Below are positions 8,782 to 15,925 of a stretch of DNA of 64,000 nt, in pieces; position 1 is the first letter of the stretch; every line of letters begins with the position of its first letter. The DNA lies in assembly GCF_011038965.1 (NCBI RefSeq), contig NZ_JAAKEB010000012.1, positions 1-64,000 of the forward strand, read 5' to 3'. The DNA comes from Adlercreutzia sp. ZJ141. Its GTDB lineage: Bacteria; Actinomycetota; Coriobacteriia; Coriobacteriales; Eggerthellaceae. A program made the position numbers and the translations under genes. The notes under the pieces were generated by a model. That model was given only the letters and a program-made list of their open reading frames with translations, made no database searches and was not told the origin of the DNA.

Positions 8782-10020
8782 TTAAAGATCCTCGCGCTCG
8801 AACGGCATGCTCATGCAGCGTGGGCCGCCACGACCACGGGACAACTCAGCAGACGGAACAACCAGAAGCTTCAGGCCTTCCTTGTCGAGCAGCTCGTTCG
8901 TAACGGTATTGCGCTGATACACACAGATGGTACCCGGAGACACGCACAGCGTGTTGGAACCGTCGTTCCACTGCTCGCGAGCAGCTGCAATGGGGTCACC
9001 GCCGCCACACGGAATCAGCTTAACGCCGTCGACACCGGTAGCGTACTCGAGGATCTTCTCCAGGGAGTCAGTGTGTTCCTTGATGCTGATCTCGCCCTCA
9101 GCGTTGCCGCGGGTGATTTCGAAGACACGCAACGTGCCCATAATTGCCGGATGGATGGTGAACTTGTCAACATCGATCTGAGTGAACACGGTGTCAAGAT
9201 GCATCATGGCGCGGTTGTTGGGGATGTCGAACGCGAAGATCTTCTCGATCTCGCAGCCCTCGGACTTCCAGAAGATGTTTTGCGCGATAGCATCGATAGC
9301 TGCCGCCTGGGTGCGCTGAGAAATGCCAATGGCAAGCGCGGTGCGGGACAGGTTCAGGATGTCGCCACCTTCGATGTGGAACGTCTGACCGCGGTCGTAC
9401 CACAACGGCGTGCCCTTGTACTCCGGATGATACTTAAATACGTAATCGCCGTAGAGCGTCTCGCGATTACGCGTGACGGAGTACATGCGATTTAGAGAAA
9501 CACCATTGCCGATGCAGGCAAACGGGTCGCGCTGGAAGTACAGGTTGGGCATCGGGTCGATGACGAGGTCGCTGTCATCGTCGGCTCCAACCAAGCTGGC
9601 AAGCCTGCCACCCGTAACAGGAAGCTCGAGTTCGGACTTGGCAAGACCGGCCACGGTCTTATTCACGAATTCCAGGTTGTCGCTGATAGAAGCGAGCTTC
9701 TCGCGAGCGACCGCCTTGTAGGCGTCGTTGACGATGCCAGCTTCAGCGATGTACTGGTCGAGGAACTGATCACGCAGAGCGGGATCGGCGTCAAACACCT
9801 CGGCAACGAGCTTCTCAATATAGAGAATCTCAACGCCCTCTCCGCGCATGAGTTCCGCAAAACGATCGTGTTCCTGCTGAGCGACCTCCAGGAACGGAAC
9901 GTCATCAAACAGCAGACGCTCCAGTTCGAACGGGGGGAGGTTCAGCAATTCGTCGCCAGGTCGATGCAGGCAAACTTTTTTGAGCTTGCCGATCTCACTG
10001 GTCACATGAATGCCACTCAT
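8782..10020 (-). CDS. arcA: Arginine deiminase
   Basis: A 412-residue guanidino-group-modifying enzyme that hydrolyses arginine to citrulline and ammonia. Visible signatures are the FQRDPFACIGNGVSLNRM region, FHIEGGD, the catalytic-histidine segment MMHLDTVFTQID and the C-terminal nucleophile in GGPRCMSMPF. The length matches bacterial ArcA. GAAGGAGGGTG precedes the ATG closely. It is first in arcABC; the 550-base region upstream holds candidate operators. No arginine/ornithine antiporter (arcD) is adjacent, so arginine uptake must be encoded elsewhere. Confidence 0.98.
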   Translation of the reverse strand: MSGIHVTSEIGKLKKVCLHRPGDELLNLPPFELERLLFDDVPFLEVAQQEHDRFAELMRGEGVEILYIEKLVAEVFDADPALRDQFLDQYIAEAGIVNDAYKAVAREKLASISDNLEFVNKTVAGLAKSELELPVTGGRLASLVGADDDSDLVIDPMPNLYFQRDPFACIGNGVSLNRMYSVTRNRETLYGDYVFKYHPEYKGTPLWYDRGQTFHIEGGDILNLSRTALAIGISQRTQAAAIDAIAQNIFWKSEGCEIEKIFAFDIPNNRAMMHLDTVFTQIDVDKFTIHPAIMGTLRVFEITRGNAEGEISIKEHTDSLEKILEYATGVDGVKLIPCGGGDPIAAAREQWNDGSNTLCVSPGTICVYQRNTVTNELLDKEGLKLLVVPSAELSRGRGGPRCMSMPFEREDL

Positions 10021-10214
10021 TTCACCCTCCTTCTTTTTCGATTATGCACTTTTCATTACCTGCACACGAAACCCTAAGAAGCACCCGGCTTCGTGTTGAT
10101 ACATCTAAAATCGCATGCTTGACCCCAAAAAGCAATATGTAAAATCATTCGGTAATCGCAAAGATACAAACGGCCCGGTATCCCGCCCTTTTACACGCAC
10201 TTCCCTTTTGCGGA

Positions 10215-10227
10215 TTCATAAATTGAA
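10215..10227. promoter_or_regulatory. ARG-box-like sequence upstream of arcA
   Basis: TTCATAAATTGAA has TTCA/TGAA arms around an AT-rich centre and resembles half of the ArgR consensus. The core CATAAATTGA recurs 110 bases away at 10327. ArgR binding is inferred only. Confidence 0.35.
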
Positions 10228-10242
10228 CATAAATGCAGCAGA

Positions 10243-10280
10243 GATCTGCGCTTGACTTTTACCAGAAGTCTGCGCAGATC
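10243..10280. promoter_or_regulatory. Operator-like inverted repeat upstream of arcA
   Basis: GATCTGCGC (10243-10251) and GCGCAGATC (10272-10280) are perfect 9-base inverted arms 20 bases apart, and the right arm lies in the 10-base palindrome TCTGCGCAGA. This looks like one and a half copies of a dimer site ATCTGCGCAGAT, about 225 bases before arcA. Confidence 0.5.
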
Positions 10281-10529
10281 AATACGCGAGTTTGCCTCTC
10301 GGGAGAATTACATATCAAAAGTTATGCATAAATTGAGCCTAGCATGCGTTTTCATTCTTTTCGCTTTCAAGTGACAAAAACGCGATCAGCGTAAAGAAGC
10401 ACACGCTTATAACCTTACGTCAATGATCGTATATGCGTGGTACTCAATTGTTTCTTCAACGGCAATCTAACGCAATGCGATTATCCCTGCGGTTTTCCCG
10501 TACCGGTTTCCTCTTCGCGATAATGCAAA

Positions 10530-10558
10530 CAGGCCAGTAGCTTCACGCCGCTGACCTG
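10530..10558 (-). terminator. Weak terminator of tRNA-Arg
   Basis: On the minus strand CAGGTCAG pairs with CTGGCCTG (8 bp, one G-T) around a 13-base loop, followed by TTTGC. It lies 10 bases past the tRNA 3' end. Confidence 0.4.
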
Positions 10559-10567
10559 CTAATGAAC

Positions 10568-10643
<76 letters not shown>

Positions 10644-10681
10644 TTAGAAAACGGAGGTATTATACCGTAGAGCAGCATATT

Positions 10682-10711
10682 TTCGCCAGTGCTCGCCGTT
10701 TCTGCTATAAT
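10682..10711 (+). promoter_or_regulatory. Extended -10 promoter of tRNA-Pro
   Basis: TGC-TATAAT with a perfect -10 at 10706-10711, 16 bases before the tRNA. The -35 (TTCGCC at 10682) is weak. Confidence 0.65.
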
Positions 10712-10727
10712 TGCGAACGCGCTTTGT

Positions 10728-10804
10728 CGGGGCGTGGCGCAGTTTGGTAGCGCGCCTGCTTTGGGAGCAGGATGTCGCAGGTTCAAATCCTGTCGCCCCG
10801 ACCA
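10728..10804 (+). tRNA. tRNA-Pro (anticodon TGG)
   Basis: CGGGGCG pairs with CGCCCCG, then A and an encoded CCA. The anticodon arm is CCTGC-TTTGGGA-GCAGG, anticodon TGG. Confidence 0.97.
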
Positions 10805-10815
10805 GTAAACTCACA

Positions 10816-10855
10816 GGCCAGAAGCATGTTTCATCTTCTGGCCCGTTTTCTTTTG
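10816..10855 (+). terminator. Terminator of tRNA-Pro
   Basis: GGCCAGAAG and CTTCTGGCC form a perfect 9-bp stem, followed by CGTTTTCTTTT. Confidence 0.85.
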
Positions 10856-10889
10856 AATCTGATCGCAGGCCCAAATTGATAACCACACA

Positions 10890-11933
10890 CTACCGGCGAC
10901 GATCGAATCCAGAGCTCATGTACCATGCAGCTTTATCTTTATACATGCGCCGGTCGGCTTCTTTCTGCATTTCCTCAAGAGAGTATTCGGGGAACTCACT
11001 ACGCGAAACGCATCCCGCCGAAAGGACCAAAGGACAATCCCGCTCCGTGAATGTGCATTTCCAAGTGCGCGTTTCACGAATGAGATCGGCAAGCTGATCA
11101 GATACCCGCTCGGGATCGTCGAAACTTACAACGGCGAATTCGTCGCCACCGATGCGGGAAATGGTGCTATCGGGCCCAAAAGCGTTGCGCAAAAAGTCAG
11201 CTGCGGCACAGATCATCTCATCGCCAGCCAAATGCCCAAAGGTATCGTTAATATACTTCAGCCGGTTCAGGTCGAAGATCACCAGTGAAAAGTCCTTGTT
11301 AGCACACTTCTCTAGAACCTGATTGTAATACACGCGGTTGTACAGCCCAGTCAAACCATCGTGGTAAGCTTGGCTGACGGTTTTATTCAAGTAATACTGC
11401 TTCTGAACAGCCAATACACCCATACCACCGAAAGCAGCGAAATACAGCACGGGAAAACGTGTAAGAAAGGTGGCGGTGTAGTAATCCACAACTATCTGAT
11501 TCAGCGGAGTATAGAACAGTGCAATTAGAAACAACTGGAAGTACATGCTTAAAAAGAACGCAACCCGAATGCCCAAAAGACTTGGGCCGATGACAGGAAC
11601 CAACAAGATCCACAAGCAGGCAAATCCTTCGTTCTCGCCCGACACAGCATAGAAAGAAAATGTGATCGCAACCATAACCGCAGCGATTGCTGCTGACGCC
11701 AAAGCTTTCTTCCGATAAGCACACAGGGCGGCAACTATGAACCCAACCATAAGCAACGAGGTGCTCACTGTCATGAGCCACCAGCCCTTCTCGATGTTCA
11801 TGGCGGTAAGAATGGCGGAAATAATAGCAAGGAAACACGTGCCTAAAAGGAGCGTGCGAAGCTGTAGCTCCTTATCAGAAGCGCTTTGCAGATCCTCGAA
11901 GAGAATCTCTTTGGCGGTGTTCCACTTCGTCAT
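10890..11933 (-). CDS. Membrane-anchored diguanylate cyclase (GGDEF)
   Basis: A 347-residue protein with about six transmembrane segments in residues 25-185 and a C-terminal GGDEF domain with the intact motif RIGGDEFAVV, the FDLNRLKYINDTFGH region and an AYHDGLTGLYNR entry. It should make cyclic di-GMP from two GTP at the inner face of the membrane. The RxxD product-inhibition site expected just before GGDEF is absent (the position reads GPDS). I chose ATG 11933, with AAGGA seven bases upstream, over the overlapping TTG at 11936. The membrane part matches no sensor domain I know. An EAL protein at the window end may be an opposing enzyme. Confidence 0.9.
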   Translation of the reverse strand: MTKWNTAKEILFEDLQSASDKELQLRTLLLGTCFLAIISAILTAMNIEKGWWLMTVSTSLLMVGFIVAALCAYRKKALASAAIAAVMVAITFSFYAVSGENEGFACLWILLVPVIGPSLLGIRVAFFLSMYFQLFLIALFYTPLNQIVVDYYTATFLTRFPVLYFAAFGGMGVLAVQKQYYLNKTVSQAYHDGLTGLYNRVYYNQVLEKCANKDFSLVIFDLNRLKYINDTFGHLAGDEMICAAADFLRNAFGPDSTISRIGGDEFAVVSFDDPERVSDQLADLIRETRTWKCTFTERDCPLVLSAGCVSRSEFPEYSLEEMQKEADRRMYKDKAAWYMSSGFDRRR

Positions 11934-12066
11934 CAATCATTCCTTGCTAAAACGTGACGTCAAATATTCATTGTAAGTCGCAGCGCCACAAAGTGACCAA
12001 AATAGTCAAGCAATTTCACGAATGAGAGCATTTTGTGAACCAAAGAGAGTGCCCTACGAAACTTAA

Positions 12067-12122
12067 GGAAACGCTGATTAATTTCGCCAGCCCCGCGCAG
12101 ACGGGACGGTTTTAATCAGTTT
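12067..12122. repeat. Palindromic repeat, GGAAACACTGATTA family, copy 1
   Basis: GGAAACGCTGATTAA opens the element, TTTCGCCAGC follows, and TTAATCAG closes it, giving an 8-bp perfect stem. Related copies lie at 19957, 24919, 38887 and 56909. Confidence 0.6.
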
Positions 12123-12328
12123 GTGCACCTTACAGATGTGATTCCCTTACTTAGAAAGATGGGTTTTCCGCCCGAGGACACAATCGTGCAGTCGGACATC
12201 TGTACGACGCTGAAGTGCGCGATATGATTACGAGCCGCTATGAGTAGGAAGCTGCTAGTCAGTTGCCTGCGGATTTGCATCAAGAGAGCACTTGGCTTTG
12301 GGATGAGAAAATGATGACAGCGAACTAA
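12121..12328 (+). pseudogene. Decayed 3' end of an unrecognised gene
   Basis: The plus strand carries an interrupted reading frame: about 25 codons (DVIPLLRKMGFPPEDTIV), then a frame shift near 12190, then GHLYDAEVRDMITSRYE, an in-frame TAG at 12245-12247, and EAASQLPADLHQESTWLWDE up to TAA 12326-12328. The segments read like normal acidic protein sequence and share one frame after the shift, so I infer a degraded C-terminus. I do not recognise the family. It begins directly at the repeat at 12067-12122, which may mark the point of truncation. Confidence 0.4.
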
Positions 12329-12360
12329 TCGCACTCATTTAATAGGAGCAGCAAGAGATC

Positions 12361-12395
12361 AGGATAGACAATAGGCTGTCCCTATTGTCTATCCT
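12361..12395. repeat. Perfect 15-bp-arm palindrome
   Basis: AGGATAGACAATAGG (12361-12375) and CCTATTGTCTATCCT (12381-12395) flank a 5-base loop CTGTC. It ends six bases past the stop of the gene at 12401-12637 and could also terminate it, although no T tract is present. Confidence 0.8.
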
Positions 12396-12400
12396 AGTTG

Positions 12401-12637
12401 TCAGCTGTTTTTTTCGCGCGTCCAAATGCCGCGTAGATAATCAGGACCTTCAGCCCATAGGCGAGTATCGTAGTCGAAGAGCATTTGATACGTGTTCGAT
12501 CCAGCAAACCCGACAAGAGCTTCCGGGAAGGAATATCCCTTATCGTTCGAGAAGTCCTCAAGCATCATGCGCATAACCATAATCGCGCAGGCTTCCATTT
12601 GGGATTCAGTTAATGGTTCTCCGAAGTCAGCCTTCAC
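12401..12637 (-). CDS. Small conserved-type protein, third gene of the DUF3791/DUF3990 cassette
   Basis: A 78-residue acidic protein. I place the start at a GTG (12637) because GAAGGGAG lies eight bases upstream and because the upstream part of the open frame merely overlaps the DUF3990 gene. Its sequence (ESQMEACAIMVMRMMLEDFS, then a segment running from TYQMLFDYDTRLWAEGPDYL into the C-terminus) resembles short uncharacterised proteins I have seen beside DUF3990 genes; I cannot name the family. It overlaps the DUF3990 stop by 11 bases, which suggests translational coupling. A regulatory or antidote role is possible but unproven. Confidence 0.65.
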   Translation of the reverse strand: MKADFGEPLTESQMEACAIMVMRMMLEDFSNDKGYSFPEALVGFAGSNTYQMLFDYDTRLWAEGPDYLRGIWTREKNS

Positions 12638-13184
12638 AGACAGTGCTCCCTTCGAAGACAAGATGATTAATGGATTTCTTTGTCCTAAAGCAATACTGAT
12701 CGGAAAGCCGATTAGGTAAAAGTGTCGACACAGCAAGTCGATCTGCCTGCGCCGTGCCCGGTTTGCCAAACGCCTCAGACAAGTAGAGCTGCAGCGTACG
12801 CGCCGTCTGATCGTTAGCGATTTTCCCAGCAATCACATCGAAGCCATCCAACTCTTCCAACAAAGAAGCGAATAAATCGCCGCGACGGTTAGCAGCGACA
12901 AAATGCAGCCATCGATCATCAGCATCTGGAAAGGTGTAGAAGAGTAGCTTTTCAGGGTGCATCAGGCGATAAACAGACACATAGCCACCACTGACTTCTT
13001 CCCCGCTTATCGCGCGGTGCTTCCGAACTGAAAGCGCCACAAAGTTTCTAGCCTGTTCATAGTCGGTGGTGAGATAGAATCCACGGCCGAAGTCTTTTCC
13101 CGAGGCGCAGCGTGCCAGATCTATGTTGCGCACCTCGGTGTAGCTACCATGGTAAAGAAGCAACCCTTCACTTAATTCTCGCAT
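12627..13184 (-). CDS. DUF3990 protein, probable ADP-ribosyltransferase fold
   Basis: A 185-residue protein. Near the N-terminus it has LLLYHGSYTEV, followed by GKDFGRGFYLTTDYEQARNF, and near the C-terminus SDQYCFRTKKSINHL. This order (LYHGS, G-x-GFYLT, DQ-x-x-F-x-T) is typical of DUF3990 and parallels the H-Y-(E/Q) layout of diphtheria-toxin-like ADP-ribosyltransferases, to whose clan I believe the family belongs. The start at 13184 has GGGGAG seven bases upstream and overlaps the DUF3791 gene by 13 bases. The arrangement between a DUF3791 gene and a second small gene suggests a toxin-antitoxin-like module. The function is inferred; no target is known to me. Confidence 0.75.
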   Translation of the reverse strand: MRELSEGLLLYHGSYTEVRNIDLARCASGKDFGRGFYLTTDYEQARNFVALSVRKHRAISGEEVSGGYVSVYRLMHPEKLLFYTFPDADDRWLHFVAANRRGDLFASLLEELDGFDVIAGKIANDQTARTLQLYLSEAFGKPGTAQADRLAVSTLLPNRLSDQYCFRTKKSINHLVFEGSTVCEG

Positions 13185-13402
13185 GGCAAAGCTCCCCGAA
13201 CCTGAAGATATCTTTCCACATCGCCAAGCGCACATTGATAGCTGCTCACGTGAAGGAGATCGTATAGATCGTCAATATAGTCAAAAACGCCTTGGTCACG
13301 AAACAGGATGGCAACCTCCCCCGCTGGCATACGCCACGCAACTTGCGCCATGCGAAGCAGCCAGCACTGCATATCGGCAACGTCTATCTGCCGAGGCGAC
13401 AT
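13172..13402 (-). CDS. DUF3791 protein, first gene of the cassette
   Basis: A 76-residue protein starting MSPRQIDVADMQCWLL, with AAGGAG seven bases before the ATG at 13402. The pattern LLRMAQVAWRMPAGEVAILF, then FDYIDDLYDLLHVSSYQCAL and a D-x-x-x-YL-x-x-RG end, matches DUF3791, which commonly precedes DUF3990 genes. An in-frame extension to 13609 is open but basic, cysteine- and arginine-rich and without a ribosome binding site, so it is rejected. An extended -10 element lies 38 bases upstream. As the small partner of a putative ADP-ribosyltransferase it may act as an antidote or guide; this is inference. Confidence 0.75.
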   Translation of the reverse strand: MSPRQIDVADMQCWLLRMAQVAWRMPAGEVAILFRDQGVFDYIDDLYDLLHVSSYQCALGDVERYLQVRGALPCEN

Positions 13403-13439
13403 ATGTGTGCTCCTTCCAACGTCAAAACGATTTTCTCTC

Positions 13440-13448
13440 ATTCTACCA
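13440..13448 (-). promoter_or_regulatory. Extended -10 promoter of the DUF3791/DUF3990 cassette
   Basis: TGG-TAGAAT on the minus strand, 38 bases before the DUF3791 ATG. TTTATT lies 17 bases further upstream as a weak -35. Confidence 0.5.
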
Positions 13449-13605
13449 GCGGAAAACGATCGAATAAACCTTCGGATCGGTTCGGCAGAACGAACACAGA
13501 TCCGCACGTTTCTGCGCACTCCATCCACATGCTCGCCACATGCTCGTACGCCAAAGATCCGCGTGGTGCGTCCACAACCAGCACTTAACGGTTTATAGCA
13601 TGTTG

Positions 13606-14109
13606 TCATGAAGCGTGCAGGCGGTCACGGTCGTGGTCGTAATCGTAGTCACAGTACGCGAAGGCGCGAGCGCTTGCAAGTAGCTGCATGACGCCCAACA
13701 CCAGGTAGAACACCGAAAGCCCGTTGGGAATGAAGGCCATTTCGAAGGCGGTCCACGCGATCAGCAGCGCGCCCGCAATACAGCTCCAGACATAGGATGC
13801 CCTGCGGTTGCCACGAAATCGCAACATCAGCGCAACGACGTTCGGCACGCCGTTTACCAGCACAAGAGCAAGCCCTGGCCACAGAAAGTCACTCTTCATG
13901 AAGTCCGGCAGCGGAAGCGGATCAAGCAGCGACACCGGCATCCAGTCGTTCCACGAAAGCGGAAGAGCCCACAGCGCGCTCGCCATCATCCAAAGCCCGC
14001 ACACGAGCGCACACACCCCGTCGAACCAGTTCATAAAGAGCGCGAACCCGCGTGCCATCTTATCGAGCATTGATCCCGTTTGGGAGCAGTAGACAATCGC
14101 CCTGGTCAT
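13606..14109 (-). CDS. Small membrane protein coupled to a TetR gene
   Basis: A 167-residue protein with four predicted membrane helices (about residues 30-50, 75-97, 107-127 and 130-150) and an odd acidic, tyrosine-rich tail ending CDYDYDHDRDRLHAS. I recognise no family. Its ATG overlaps the TetR stop by four bases (ATGA), so it is almost certainly co-translated with that regulator and controlled by it. A transport, detergent-resistance or envelope role is possible but nothing in the sequence decides it. Confidence 0.75.
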   Translation of the reverse strand: MTRAIVYCSQTGSMLDKMARGFALFMNWFDGVCALVCGLWMMASALWALPLSWNDWMPVSLLDPLPLPDFMKSDFLWPGLALVLVNGVPNVVALMLRFRGNRRASYVWSCIAGALLIAWTAFEMAFIPNGLSVFYLVLGVMQLLASARAFAYCDYDYDHDRDRLHAS

Positions 14110-14759
14110 TTACCTTTCCTTCCCTCTTCCCTCTTCCCCTTCTTTTCTTTCCGCTCGTGTGCCGCGTTGAATGCAGACAGGTGCCTTTCACAAAACTCTT
14201 TTGCATCACACGCGGGCATTTCAGAATCGATAGCCATGAGCATAGGACCATGGAACTGTTCAGCAGCAAGTTGCGCGTCACAGGGCTCGAAGATCCCAAC
14301 GTCTATCAGGTGCGAGAAGATCGTCTCCTGCAGCTTGATCGGGCGCACCACAAACACCGCCTGGTACAGCTCGGCGCACCTCGTGTCGCTGTAGCGGCTG
14401 ACCGCAAGCATGCGCCGGAAAAGCCGTATCCTATCGTCTCCAAAAAACGGCGCATAGCTGTTCCAGACCAGCTTTGCGAGATCGGCCCTCTTGGCCTGAG
14501 AATAGGCGTGCGGGTCGTCATCCGGACGGGCAACGGCCCCGGCGCTACGCACGCGATCTTCGACATACGCCGTCTCACGCGCTATCAGCACATCGAAGAT
14601 TTCCTGCTTTCCACCGAAATGGTTATACAGCGATGCAGCTTTGACTCCCACGCCGCCGGCTATGTCGCGAACGGTCGTCGCCGTGTATCCCTTTTGGCTG
14701 AACAGCACAAATGCTTCGTCTAGTATGCGCTCCCGCGCGTCTCCGCCCACTTTTGGCAC
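14106..14759 (-). CDS. TetR-family transcriptional regulator
   Basis: A 217-residue repressor. The N-terminal helix-turn-helix is typical: ARERILDEAFVLFSQKGYTA, then TVRDIAGGVGVKAASLYNHF. The ligand-binding part ends in a very basic tail (RKEKKGKREEGRKGK). I prefer GTG 14759, which has AAGGAG five bases upstream; the frame also stays open to a GTG at 14786. The palindrome at 14795-14810 is probably its autoregulatory operator, and the overlapping membrane gene its main target. Confidence 0.88.
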   Translation of the reverse strand: MPKVGGDARERILDEAFVLFSQKGYTATTVRDIAGGVGVKAASLYNHFGGKQEIFDVLIARETAYVEDRVRSAGAVARPDDDPHAYSQAKRADLAKLVWNSYAPFFGDDRIRLFRRMLAVSRYSDTRCAELYQAVFVVRPIKLQETIFSHLIDVGIFEPCDAQLAAEQFHGPMLMAIDSEMPACDAKEFCERHLSAFNAAHERKEKKGKREEGRKGK

Positions 14760-14794
14760 GATGACTCCTTGCTTCCGCTTGTGCACTATTGATA

Positions 14795-14810
14795 ACTAAC
14801 ATTTGTTAGT
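14795..14810. promoter_or_regulatory. Probable TetR operator
   Basis: ACTAAC-ATTT-GTTAGT is a perfect palindrome 36 bases upstream of the chosen TetR start, with TATA-rich sequence beside it. Confidence 0.65.
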
Positions 14811-14973
14811 ATATCAGAGAACAAGGCCATGTATGGTCCTTTTTCTTTTCGATACGGGTTCTTTTTCCTGCATGATGCACATGACATAGTCAGCCTGAGA
14901 ACAGCGAACGGGACAGCGGAAATCGTAGCTTGTTGTGCCGTTGCCCTCCGTAAGAGATAATCAAAAAACCTTC

Positions 14974-15004
14974 TTGACTCTCCCGCTACAGGAGGGATGA
15001 GACT
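14974..15004 (+). promoter_or_regulatory. MerR-type promoter/operator
   Basis: TTGACT is followed by CTCCC...GGGAG inverted arms and a GAGACT -10 candidate with a 19-base spacer. A long spacer filled by a dyad is the hallmark of promoters activated by MerR-family proteins; the gene downstream encodes one. Confidence 0.6.
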
Positions 15005-15031
15005 GGTGGCATCGCGAGAGAAAGGTTGAAG

Positions 15032-15838
15032 ATGTTTCGTATCGGCGAGTTCTCGAAGATGGCCATGACCACGGTAAAGACGCTACGCTATTACGACGAG
15101 GTGGGACTTTTGAAACCGCGTGCGGTAGACCGGTTCACGGGATACCGTCTCTACGATGCGGCGCAGCTTGTGGATCTGCACCGCATCCAGTCGCTTCGTC
15201 AGGCGGGACTTTCCATCAGCCAGATCGTCCGCATCACATCCGGAGATGATGCAGACGAAATACTGCGACAGCATTCCATGGAGCTTGAGCAGGAAATCGC
15301 CAAACGACAAGCCATGCTCTCTCGCGTCCAGTTCATTCTGAAAGAGAGTAAGGAGAGCACTATGCCCTACACAACAACGGTGAAACACATCCCCGAACAA
15401 ATCATCTACCGCAAGGAATACACGATGCACACATTTGCGGACTACTTCAAGGAAATGCCGGCGCTTGGCGAAAAGCTGCGCGCAAAATACCCCGATCTCA
15501 CGTGCGCCACACCCAAGTATTGCTACACGGTAAACCTCGACCGCGAGTGGCGCGAGACTGACAACCATATCCTGTACTGCGAGGCCGTAACCGAGCTGAA
15601 AGATGACTTCGACGGAATTCATTTCGAGGTGGCACCCGCACTCGACGTGGCATCGGTGATGCATCAGGGCCCTTACGAGGACATGGGACCTGCGTTCGCC
15701 CACGCACTTGAGTGGGTCGAACAGAACGGCTACGAGGTTGCCGGCGACCCCCGTACGAGCTACATCGACGGCATATGGAATAAGAACGACCCGTCTGAAT
15801 GGCTAACCGAGGTGCAGATTCCCATTCGTAAAGCGTAA
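15032..15838 (+). CDS. MerR-family regulator with GyrI-like ligand domain
   Basis: A 268-residue protein resembling BmrR and TipA-type multidrug sensors. Residues 1-70 are a MerR winged helix (FRIGEFSKMAMTTVKTLRYY, then GYRLYDAAQLVDLHRIQSLR), residues 75-110 a dimerisation helix and residues 115-268 a GyrI-like effector domain ending EWLTEVQIPIRK. The ATG at 15032 has GAGAAAGG at good spacing; an upstream TTG at 15026 is not needed. No resistance pump follows, so it may act only on itself or at a distance. Confidence 0.9.
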   Translation: MFRIGEFSKMAMTTVKTLRYYDEVGLLKPRAVDRFTGYRLYDAAQLVDLHRIQSLRQAGLSISQIVRITSGDDADEILRQHSMELEQEIAKRQAMLSRVQFILKESKESTMPYTTTVKHIPEQIIYRKEYTMHTFADYFKEMPALGEKLRAKYPDLTCATPKYCYTVNLDREWRETDNHILYCEAVTELKDDFDGIHFEVAPALDVASVMHQGPYEDMGPAFAHALEWVEQNGYEVAGDPRTSYIDGIWNKNDPSEWLTEVQIPIRKA

Positions 15839-15855
15839 TCATACAGGTAGTTCGT

Positions 15856-15897
15856 TTGGCGGGGCTGTGCCGGATTTATTCTCAGCAGCCCCGCCAG
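15856..15897. terminator. Hairpin between convergent genes
   Basis: GGCGGGGCTG (15858-15867) and CAGCCCCGCC (15886-15895) form a perfect 10-bp stem between the MerR gene and the flavoprotein gene. T tracts are poor on both sides. Confidence 0.55.
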
Positions 15898-15925
15898 CGC
15901 ATCGTTAACAGAAGCTGAAGCGATC

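Larger units (their letters stand above)
10021..10523. other. Gene-free regulatory region upstream of arcA
   Basis: About 500 AT-rich bases without a credible gene. It holds the direct repeat CATAAATTGA at 10217-10226 and 10327-10336 and the inverted repeat at 10243-10280. I see no T-box, riboswitch or small RNA gene that I can name. Confidence 0.6.

Noticed and set aside
10021-10567. T-box or riboswitch upstream of arcA
   Set aside because: I looked for a specifier loop, a T-box sequence and a terminator/antiterminator pair and found none.
13403-13609. N-terminal extension of the DUF3791 gene
   Set aside because: The extension is rich in Arg and Cys, lacks a ribosome binding site and precedes a well-placed internal start.
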